A DNA stretch of 13,043 nt from Desulfobacterales bacterium (GTDB lineage: Bacteria; Desulfobacterota; Desulfobacteria; Desulfobacterales; JAHEIW01). A program made the position numbers and the translations under genes. Location of the stretch: NCBI GenBank assembly GCA_030145015.1, contig JAQYWI010000159.1, forward strand, positions 1-13,043, given 5' to 3'. Positions 8,100 to 13,043 of the stretch are shown here, piece by piece. A model generated the notes under the pieces. The model was not told the DNA's origin, ran no database searches, and worked only from the letters and a program-made list of their open reading frames with translations. The number at the start of each line of letters is the position of its first letter. Position 1 is the first letter of the stretch.

Positions 8100-8492
8100 T
8101 TAATTTTCCCAAATATTATCTATTTTTTCGGATAGCTGTTTTAAATTGAAAGGTTTCTGTAAATAACCATTAAATCCAATACTCTCCAATCGCATTTCAG
8201 ACTGATCTCCCGGGTATCCACTTGCGATAAGGATTTTTACTTTCGGCTGAATCTTTTTTAACTGATGATAAATTTCATATCCATTCATACCCGGCATTAG
8301 CATATCCAAAATAACAAAAGCTACTTTATTTTTTTTGAGAATTTTAATTGCTTTATGCCCATTGCTGGCTATAAGCACACTATAACCCAATTTCTGCAAC
8401 ATCAGAGATCCAATTTCTAATACCATTTTTTCATCATCGATAAACAGAACGGCCTTCTTTTTATCATTATTTTTATTTTGAGTAGCTTGCAT
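8100..8492 (-). CDS. Orphan CheY-like response-regulator receiver protein
   Basis: Single-domain receiver (130 residues), the phosphorylated partner in a two-component pathway. All key residues are present: acidic pair D19/D20 (FIDDE), phospho-acceptor D63 (VILDMLMPGMNG), switch residue S91 (LIASGY) and K113 (LQKPF). There is no output domain, so it probably acts by protein contact, as CheY or Spo0F does. It could also be a receiver fragment used in a phosphorelay. No histidine kinase is nearby. The start codon has only a poor ribosome binding site, but no better start exists before the first beta strand. It is transcribed alone and ends at a good terminator. Confidence 0.87.
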   Translation of the reverse strand: MQATQNKNNDKKKAVLFIDDEKMVLEIGSLMLQKLGYSVLIASNGHKAIKILKKNKVAFVILDMLMPGMNGYEIYHQLKKIQPKVKILIASGYPGDQSEMRLESIGFNGYLQKPFNLKQLSEKIDNIWEN

Positions 8493-8646
8493 TTAGGCCA
8501 GACATACAGTTGTCAATTTATGATAAGATTACAGACAGTTATTTCATATGCAGATTTTTGCCTATTGAGTGTTGACGAAAATTGTCAAATGAGGTGGCAA
8601 AAAAAGGAATTGTTCTTATTAAAAGCAGGATGTGGTTACATTATAT

Positions 8647-8714
8647 GCCCAGCAGTCGGCATCAGGGTTCCCACCGGACTATGCCCGTCTGCCGCAATTG
8701 CACACTCGTTGGGC
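8647..8714. other. GC-rich imperfect hairpin, attC-like boxes
   Basis: GCCCAGC (8647-8653) and GTTGGGC (8708-8714) are near-complementary and bound a 68-bp GC-rich segment in AT-rich surroundings. Inside, GCAGTCGGCAT (8652-8662) pairs with ATGCCCGTCTGC (8681-8692), apart from one mismatch and one bulge. The end boxes resemble the RYYYAAC...GTTRRRY ends of integron attC sites, with one departure (AGC for AAC). No integron integrase or cassette array is visible. It could equally be a REP-like or RNA structure. Confidence 0.3.
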
Positions 8715-8739
8715 CGATAGAAGGTCAATGCAAAAGAAA

Positions 8740-8768
8740 AAGGGACAGTTCAATTTGAACCGCCCCTT
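8740..8768. repeat. REP-like palindrome
   Basis: The sequence aagggacagttcaa (8740-8753) pairs with ttgaaccgcccctt (8755-8768) at 12 of 14 positions around a perfect gttcaa-t-ttgaac core. GGGACAGTTCAATTTGAAC-type palindromes occur dispersed in many proteobacterial genomes, often beside REP-associated transposases. No such transposase is in this window. There is no T-run, so a terminator role is unlikely. Confidence 0.5.
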
Positions 8769-9064
8769 GAAGATGTAGCTTCCAAGATGTCGTTGTTAAT
8801 TTCTTGGTAGAAAATATACACAAACATCCCAGAAGTCACTGGAAAAAATAAAACAATATTTTTGAAGTTCAGAGGGCATAAAAACATTTTTTAATGATGG
8901 GAAACCAGAAGGGCAGCCTGCACATACACATGCTTCCCTTAACGAGAGGAAGGCAGATCGAAATAATTTAGCCCCCCTCCTCTCTGTTTCTATTGGTCGG
9001 GTGGTTCACATGCAGATAAGCGGCTAGCGGTTGGGGCTCCTGTTAATGTTTGCGAAATTGTCGG

Positions 9065-9439
9065 TTAAGTACCGTTTTTACCTTTATCCAAATCAAGTAT
9101 CCGTCTCGCCGGGGACATTCTCTCAATGTACTGAGGTTCCTCTAATTTCAGGCCTTTCAGTAATATAGCAATCTGTTTAAGCTGGCCCTTTAATTTGTTG
9201 AGCTCTTGCTTGACCTGTTCAGCCTGACTGGGAGAAATTTCTTCTAGGGCAGCTTTTGTAAAGAGATGCGGAAGCTTATTTTCAAGTCGCATTGCTTTCT
9301 CTTTTATTTCTTTATGCTTAACTTCATTTGAGATCTGGATTTCTCTAATATTCGCAAGTTTTTCTTCACATATTAAAATCTCAGCTTTAGTTTTTTCCTC
9401 GTTCATAATTTTTATCCCTGATAATAGGCCATCTTTCAT
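9065..9439 (-). CDS. Coiled-coil hypothetical protein
   Basis: A 124-residue, highly charged helical protein that I do not recognise. Residues about 12-60 and 71-96 show heptad-like patterns rich in E, K and L, broken by a proline near 57 (KLPHLF) and by SPSQ near 70-73. There is no signal peptide or membrane segment. Its ATG overlaps the stop of the preceding membrane-protein frame as ATGA (TGA at 9438-9436), a common sign of translational coupling and the reason for choosing this start. An internal ATG at 9406 (residue 12) has AGGGA eight bases before it and could be the real start. It is the last gene of the small cluster. Confidence 0.6.
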   Translation of the reverse strand: MKDGLLSGIKIMNEEKTKAEILICEEKLANIREIQISNEVKHKEIKEKAMRLENKLPHLFTKAALEEISPSQAEQVKQELNKLKGQLKQIAILLKGLKLEEPQYIERMSPARRILDLDKGKNGT

Positions 9440-9626
9440 TTCAGCTGTTCCAAGGCATCCTCAGTTGAGTGAATCATGTCCTTTTTTCCTGACATAAAGT
9501 CCGATATTCCGAAAAACGGCACATCAACAATTTGAAACCATTCCAAGACAAATATCACACCTATGATCAAGATCGCATTCGGGTTTTTTAGATCAACAAT
9601 ACAAAAAACACTAAGCCCAAAATCAT
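9436..9626 (-). pseudogene. Small two-helix membrane protein split by a frameshift
   Basis: From ATG 9626 the frame reads MILGLVFFVLLI and stops at 9588. It is open upstream back to 9674 without a start (GDTFGDFTFIGI precedes the ATG). In the -1 frame, from about 9594, the reading continues as DLKNPNAILIIGVIFVLEWF, then QIVDVPFFGISDFMSGKK and a charged tail ending LEQLK at 9436. Joined, the two parts give a protein with two membrane helices separated by a short polar turn, then a cytoplasmic or periplasmic tail of about 35 residues. One base lost in the T6 run (9605-9610) or near it explains the break. Sequencing error, a true mutation or recoding are all possible. I do not recognise the family. 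The last codons overlap the next gene (ATGA), which argues that the reading frame was, or is, translated. Confidence 0.5.
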
Positions 9627-9674
9627 AATGCCTATGAAAGTGAAATCTCCGAAAGTATCGCCCTTACAAGTTGC

Positions 9675-9851
9675 TCAACCATTGGAGGTACTCAGTTCAT
9701 GGTGCTTATATTTTTTAATCAAATCCTGGGCTGCTTCTTCTAAAAGGTTATTTTTGTCTCTGTTTAATTTTGCCGCCAGAATTTTAATTTGCTTAAATAT
9801 ATCAGCTTCTATGGTGGTTAAGCTGGTACTATACATTTTTATTTTATTCAT
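9675..9851 (-). CDS. Ribbon-helix-helix (CopG/ParD-like) protein
   Basis: A 58-residue predicted DNA-binding protein. A short beta strand (KMYSTSLTTIEADI) is followed by helix 1 (IFKQIKILAAKLN) and helix 2 (DKNNLLEEAAQDLIKKY), the typical arrangement of dimeric ribbon-helix-helix regulators. The start at 9851 is chosen because AAGG sits six bases before it. A longer frame to 9896 adds 15 residues without a ribosome binding site. It may regulate its own small operon. ParD-type antitoxins look like this, but no recognisable toxin gene lies next to it. Confidence 0.68.
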   Translation of the reverse strand: MNKIKMYSTSLTTIEADIFKQIKILAAKLNRDKNNLLEEAAQDLIKKYKHHELSTSNG

Positions 9852-9864
9852 AATGTACCTTTGA

Positions 9865-9939
9865 TCAAAACGGCCCGCTTGAGGCATAGGCCACAAAGAA
9901 CAATAGAAAAGTCAATACTGTTATTAAGAATTTAATCAT
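9865..9939 (-). CDS. Possible 24-residue hydrophobic peptide
   Basis: A very short frame: MIKFLITVLTFLLFFVAY then ASSGPF and a stop. It looks like one membrane helix or a bare signal peptide. AAAGGGAG lies about 12 bases before the ATG, slightly far for a ribosome binding site. It ends 13 bases before the start of the ribbon-helix-helix gene. Such peptides can be membrane toxins or leader peptides, but nothing here proves that. It may also be chance. Confidence 0.35.
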   Translation of the reverse strand: MIKFLITVLTFLLFFVAYASSGPF

Positions 9940-9947
9940 ATTTTTGT

Positions 9948-10141
9948 TTGTCTCCCTTTTGCTCCCCCGTACCCCCATATTGTTTTCGCCATCTATAATA
10001 TAATTAGATCTGCTCTAATATAATAGGTCTGCTCTCAAATTGCTAGTTGACGACGAATTTAGCCAACAGTCATTCCTTGGGCCAAAGCAACTTCGGCTTC
10101 CCGCATCATGTCTATTATTTTTCGGGAGAATATTGTTGGTA
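9948..10141 (-). pseudogene. Decayed IS3-family orfA fragment
   Basis: The minus strand still spells the N-terminal half of an IS3-type OrfA helix-turn-helix protein. YSPEK is read in one frame. After a one-base shift in an A-run it continues as KIIDMMREAEVALAQGMTVG, then stop, IRRQLAI, stop, EQTYY. Intact relatives read LREAEVxLAQGxTVGEVCRQLGISEQTYYRWRKEYGG. Both stops sit where one base change restores the expected residue (GAA to TAA, TCA to TGA). After EQTYY a tandem duplication separates it from WGYGGAKG. No orfB sequence follows. It lies between pal and the small-gene cluster, so an insertion and deletion event happened here. Confidence 0.75.
9996..10035. repeat. 20-bp tandem duplication in the IS3 relic
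   Basis: taatataattagatctgctc (9996-10015) is followed by taatataataggtctgctct, differing by a one-base gap and one change. The unit covers the codons of the QTYY motif, so it arose by local duplication after the orfA lost function. Confidence 0.6.
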
Positions 10142-10212
10142 TAGGTGTAAATTCAGATCAAGTTCAGATTGAATAAATCCTATTTTTAAAAGTTTCGAAA
10201 TCATCTCGGAAA

Positions 10213-10770
10213 TCAGTTGTTCACCAATTGGGCTCTTCGATTCTTGGCCCAAGAAGACTCATTTTGACCTAAGACGATGGGTCGCTCTTCGCCATAACTA
10301 ATAGTGTTCAGTCGATTGGCGCTGATACCCAGATCGACAAGAAAATTTTTAACCGCTTCAGCGCGTCGTTCGCCCAGGGCTATGTTGTAAGCATCCGTAC
10401 CGCGCTCATCACAATGTCCTTCAACAGTAAACATTACCTTTGAATGAGTACGCAAATAATCGGCCTTGCTGCTTAAAATCTGCTGGGCTTGGTCTGACAA
10501 TAATGCACTGTCGAACGCAAAGTGGACACTCTCGCTAACAACTGCATTTCCAGTAACTTCTCGGGCAGATCCTTCCACACGAAGTCGTTCTTCCTGCGAC
10601 TTTCTGTCCTGATCGGTCTCTTTGGCGGATTTGTCGGATGCCCTTGAAACTTCTTGTTGAGTTGCCGGAACAGGCTCGGTTTGCACCATTTTTTGGGCAC
10701 ACGAAGTCGTGAGGATCATGGCAGAAAAAATCATTACCGTACAAGTGGCCAAGAATACATTTTTTCTCAT
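10213..10770 (-). CDS. pal: Peptidoglycan-associated lipoprotein Pal
   Basis: Outer-membrane lipoprotein that binds peptidoglycan and works with the Tol system to keep the outer membrane attached, mainly at the division site. The 185-residue length is typical. Residues 1-23 form a lipoprotein signal, with C24 the likely lipidated cysteine. The box ILTTSC is slightly unusual, with threonine at -3. A charged linker runs from about 30 to 75. The OmpA-like domain spans about 80-183: FAFDSALL (85-92), the peptidoglycan-binding stretch VEGHCDERGTDAYN (116-129), LGERRAEAV, and a final NRRAQLV. Its ribosome binding site (AAAGGAGAG) is strong. It lies 86 bases after the channel gene on the same strand, as the third gene of the operon. 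Confidence 0.95.
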   Translation of the reverse strand: MRKNVFLATCTVMIFSAMILTTSCAQKMVQTEPVPATQQEVSRASDKSAKETDQDRKSQEERLRVEGSAREVTGNAVVSESVHFAFDSALLSDQAQQILSSKADYLRTHSKVMFTVEGHCDERGTDAYNIALGERRAEAVKNFLVDLGISANRLNTISYGEERPIVLGQNESSWAKNRRAQLVNN

Positions 10771-10856
10771 TTTTTCTCTCCTTTGTTTTTACGTTGATAG
10801 ATCGTTTATTAAAATTTCCACAGAGATGTTAATAACCATGATTTCCCAATGGAAAC

Positions 10857-11531
10857 CTAATGGCTTCCTTCAGTAACCCCCGATTCACTTTCGAAGTTGC
10901 GCCTATTGAAATCGGAGATTGTGTTGAGCGCCCTGACCGATGCCATCTCCAGGCTGTCCACAATCTGACCCGTGGTCGACGTCAGTTTGGCATGGAATAG
11001 CAGAAGTGGAATCGCAGACATCAGCCCAAAGGCCGTGGTGTTCATTGCTACAGAAATACTGGCGGACAGCAGATTGGCCTTCTCGGCGGGATTCGCATTG
11101 GCAACCGCAGTAAAGGCCTCGATCAATCCCATAATGGTACCGAGAAGTCCCAGCAATGTAGCGATATTGGAGAACATAGCCACGTACGGCGTGCGCTTCT
11201 CCAACTGAGGGATGATCTCCATCATGCTCTCTTCCATGGCGATTTCGACGTCTTCACGGCGTCGGACCACACCCTGGCGTGCCAGCCCCATTCCCAGTAA
11301 TTGGGAGATGGCGGATTTGTCTTTGTGGATTATCGCCCGCACTTTGTCGAACTCACCCTTGAGAAGCATGGGATCAAGCACATTCCATATTTTGCGGTTG
11401 ACGCTCCGAATGTGGCTCAACTGAAACCAGCGTTCAACCGTAATAGCCATACCGACCACAAATACGAATAGAATGGGGTACATGAACAACCCACCCTTCT
11501 TGAAAAACGCTAATATTACATAGGATTCCAT
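10857..11531 (-). CDS. TolQ/ExbB/MotA-family proton channel
   Basis: Inner-membrane proton channel that powers a partner protein with proton-motive force. It has 224 residues with three membrane helices, at about 13-32, 117-140 and 158-181, and a large cytoplasmic loop between the first two. Family motifs are clear: TLLGLLGTIMGLIEAF in helix 2 and AMNTTAFGLMSAIPLL in helix 3. The threonines of helix 3 (165/166) line the channel in relatives. The start is set at the ATG at 11531 because TAGGAG lies seven bases before it. A TTG at 11555 adds eight residues that overlap that site. Neighbours point to a Tol-like role (Pal) driven through an AgmX/TonB-like protein. Sequence alone does not separate TolQ from ExbB. 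No ExbD/TolR gene follows it, which is unusual. Confidence 0.9.
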   Translation of the reverse strand: MESYVILAFFKKGGLFMYPILFVFVVGMAITVERWFQLSHIRSVNRKIWNVLDPMLLKGEFDKVRAIIHKDKSAISQLLGMGLARQGVVRRREDVEIAMEESMMEIIPQLEKRTPYVAMFSNIATLLGLLGTIMGLIEAFTAVANANPAEKANLLSASISVAMNTTAFGLMSAIPLLLFHAKLTSTTGQIVDSLEMASVRALNTISDFNRRNFESESGVTEGSH

Positions 11532-11538
11532 TGCTTTT

Positions 11539-11543
11539 CTCCT
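11539..11543 (-). promoter_or_regulatory. Ribosome binding site that sets the TolQ/ExbB start
   Basis: AGGAG on the minus strand, seven bases before the ATG at 11531. It lies inside the codons of the longer TTG-initiated version, so it favours the shorter protein. Confidence 0.7.
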
Positions 11544-11598
11544 AAAACCTGACAATCAATGAACTCAATTGGTTCAGGTATTGACCCTGCTCACTTTC

Positions 11599-13043
11599 CT
11601 AAACGGCGGGCAGAAAGTCGATGGGGTACAAAATAGTCATCTTCGGCACACCTTCCTTCGGGCCAAAGTTGAACCTTTTAATGCGTTCAACAATCTTAGC
11701 TACCAGTTCGGGCGAGGCCAGATCGGTAGACACCACCTTACACATGGACACCGCACCACTTGTTTCGATGCTGATTCGCAGCAACATTTTTCCACGAAGC
11801 GTTGGGTCCTTGCGCAATTCCTTATTGTAGATCCGATAAAGCGCCGCCTTGTAGCGGTCGAATACAATCTGGATTTCTTCGTCAGTTCGCCCCGGCGCAA
11901 TTCCATCGCTCAGCGGCCTCGACGATTCCTCCAAATCCGCAATTGTACTTTCGACCCGGGCAAAACCCGTACCGTTGCCATCACCACCGCCTTGGCCGAT
12001 ACCGCCGCCGCCGAGTCGATCGACATTGCCACTACCAACGTTACGGCTGACCCCAGCATTGCTGATTCCACCGCTGGAGCCACCCTGCGCCTGAATGGCC
12101 ACCAACGAGCGCTGAGCCACGGCCTGGCCCGCCACCTGTGGGCTTTCCTTGCTTAGACGGGCCTCGGTGCCGAGCTTCGCAACGGGCGTTTCGTCCATCA
12201 GATCGGCAAAAGTGCTCTTGAACGCCAGAACTCCGACGTATTCGGTTTTTTTGCGCGGTTCGGGCCCCGGCTCGCCCCTGCCTTTCGGCGGTTTATCCGG
12301 TTTTTTTTGCTCAGGCCGGAGTTTGGGCTCTTCTTTGGGCTTTTTCGGCTTTTCCTGTGGCTCTTTCGGCTCTTCCTTGACCTGCTTCGGTTCTACCTTG
12401 GGTTCTTCTAACTTTTCTTCGGGTTGTTTGGGCATAGAAACAGGTCTGGGCGGCTCTTTTTTGACCAGCTTGGCCAAGCGTTCCGGAATCTCGACCACGT
12501 CGACCGCGGGATCCGGGATCGGCACTTTTATCATTGGAATCAGATAGCCAATAAGAGAGCATATGAGCAACGCCACGAGAGCAGCAAGGCGGATACGCCT
12601 TTCGCTCTCAGTCTTCTTGGTCCAGGGCATGATCATCGCGCGATAAGGAACGGGTGAAACCTCTCGCTCTATGATGAACTCCTCCTTACGCCTTTCCTCA
12701 CGGTCGTGCGCGTCACGGATCTCCTCATTTATAATCTCCAGTTCATCGAGACATTGATTGATCTGCTGCCGGAGAGATGCCTGTTTTTCCAGAATTCCAC
12801 GGATCTCCTCATCGAAGCCGGCAACACGACACCGCACCCGTTCCAGATGTAGGGCGGTATTCTTGCCCTCCGGTAGTCCTGCCCAAAAGAGTTTATCTGC
12901 TTTCAGTTGCTCCAGCTTGTCGAATGCATTGCAGACGTCTCTCAAGGCATCGTACCGTTGTTTATCAGCGGAAAACGTCTCGAGCTCTGCCTCTACAACG
13001 CGCAACTCGCCTTCGAGCCTCTCGTGTTTTTGCCGGACCAGAT
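11599..13043 (-). CDS. AgmX/PglI (TonB-like) energy transducer with coiled-coil N-terminus, 5' partial
   Basis: A membrane-anchored protein expected to carry energy from the TolQ/ExbB channel across the periplasm. The frame is open to the window edge, so the N-terminus is missing. Numbering below counts from an in-frame TTG at 13005. Residues 1-115 are charged and helical (coiled coil, probably cytoplasmic). Residues 138-158 form one membrane helix. Residues 183-253 are rich in P, K and E, like the spanning segment of TonB. Residues 309-345 are glycine-rich. Residues about 374-466 match the AgmX/PglI C-terminal domain (DEEIQIVFDRYKAALYRIYN, RGKMLLRISIETSGAVSMCK, then FNFGP and a final YPIDFLP). 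It is first of three same-strand genes, 67 bases before the channel gene. An internal start near residue 124-126 (MIMPW) would remove the coiled coil but has no ribosome binding site at the right distance, so the long form is favoured. Confidence 0.85.
   Translation of the reverse strand, partial: LVRQKHERLEGELRVVEAELETFSADKQRYDALRDVCNAFDKLEQLKADKLFWAGLPEGKNTALHLERVRCRVAGFDEEIRGILEKQASLRQQINQCLDELEIINEEIRDAHDREERRKEEFIIEREVSPVPYRAMIMPWTKKTESERRIRLAALVALLICSLIGYLIPMIKVPIPDPAVDVVEIPERLAKLVKKEPPRPVSMPKQPEEKLEEPKVEPKQVKEEPKEPQEKPKKPKEEPKLRPEQKKPDKPPKGRGEPGPEPRKKTEYVGVLAFKSTFADLMDETPVAKLGTEARLSKESPQVAGQAVAQRSLVAIQAQGGSSGGISNAGVSRNVGSGNVDRLGGGGIGQGGGDGNGTGFARVESTIADLEESSRPLSDGIAPGRTDEEIQIVFDRYKAALYRIYNKELRKDPTLRGKMLLRISIETSGAVSMCKVVSTDLASPELVAKIVERIKRFNFGPKEGVPKMTILYPIDFLPAV

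Larger units (their letters stand above)
8493..9064. other. Intergenic region with structured elements
   Basis: This 572-bp stretch lies upstream of the receiver gene. It contains a short dyad TTGAC-7-GTCAA (8572-8588), a GC-rich hairpin with attC-like boxes (8647-8714), a REP-like palindrome (8740-8768) and a weaker hairpin (8944-8984: gagagga pairing with tcctctc). An 80-codon plus-strand frame crosses the structured part and lacks a ribosome binding site or family resemblance, so I do not call it a gene. Confidence 0.5.

Noticed and set aside
8478..8720. 80-codon open frame on the + strand
   Set aside because: No ribosome binding site, no family resemblance, and it overlaps the attC-like hairpin and the start of the receiver gene on the other strand.
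8905..8935. Short frame MCMCRLPFWFP on the minus strand
   Set aside because: The purine-rich site is only about three bases from the ATG, the frame is 20 residues long, and there is no supporting context.
9675..9896. Longer 73-residue form of the ribbon-helix-helix protein
   Set aside because: The extra 15 residues have no ribosome binding site, overlap the possible peptide frame upstream and add no conserved sequence. The start at 9851 has a good site.
10830..10860. Small hairpin (tttcc/ggaaa) between the channel gene and pal as an attenuator
   Set aside because: Only about five pairs and no T-run; too weak to support.
1..13043. CRISPR arrays, tRNA or rRNA genes
   Set aside because: No regularly spaced repeats and no recognisable tRNA or rRNA segments were seen on either strand.

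Overview
The window reads as a piece of a Gram-negative chromosome, most likely from a Desulfobacterota (deltaproteobacterial) lineage. This placement is inference. It rests on an AgmX/PglI-type energy-transducer protein, a GltI-like binding protein, AT-rich intergenic DNA with dispersed repeats, and decaying IS3-type sequence. Coding DNA in the large envelope genes is visibly more GC-rich than the spacers and the small accessory genes.

Layout from left to right. (1) 3-1103: a DDE (rve-type) transposase on the + strand, possibly running in from the left edge. (2) 1104-3523: AT-rich DNA rich in imperfect repeats (families R1 and R2) around two minus-strand genes: a small TFIIB-type zinc-ribbon protein, and a periplasmic amino-acid (GltI-like) solute-binding protein with a good sigma70-like promoter. 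(3) 3524-7549: a giant minus-strand AsmA-family protein (1341 aa) with about six tandem domain repeats and its own candidate promoter. (4) 7550-9064: intergenic DNA with another R1 copy, an orphan CheY-like receiver protein with a clear intrinsic terminator, a structured GC-rich hairpin with attC-like end boxes, and a REP-like palindrome. (5) 9065-9939: a compact minus-strand set of small genes: a 24-residue hydrophobic peptide, a ribbon-helix-helix protein, a two-helix membrane protein split by a frameshift, and a coiled-coil protein joined to it by an ATGA overlap. (6) 9948-10141: a decayed IS3-family orfA (pseudogene) containing a 20-bp tandem duplication. (7) 10213-13043: a minus-strand energised-envelope operon in the order AgmX/TonB-like protein, TolQ/ExbB proton channel, Pal lipoprotein.

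The genes of region 7 fit one machine. The TolQ/ExbB channel would use proton-motive force, the membrane-anchored AgmX/TonB-like protein would carry that energy across the periplasm, and Pal would tie the outer membrane to peptidoglycan. No ExbD/TolR gene lies between them, so it must be upstream of the window, elsewhere, or absent. The AsmA protein is also an envelope factor, but nothing in the sequence links it to the Tol-like operon. The most distinctive points are the coiled-coil extension on the TonB-like protein, the repeat architecture of the AsmA protein, the small-gene cluster beside the IS relic, and the intergenic repeat families.
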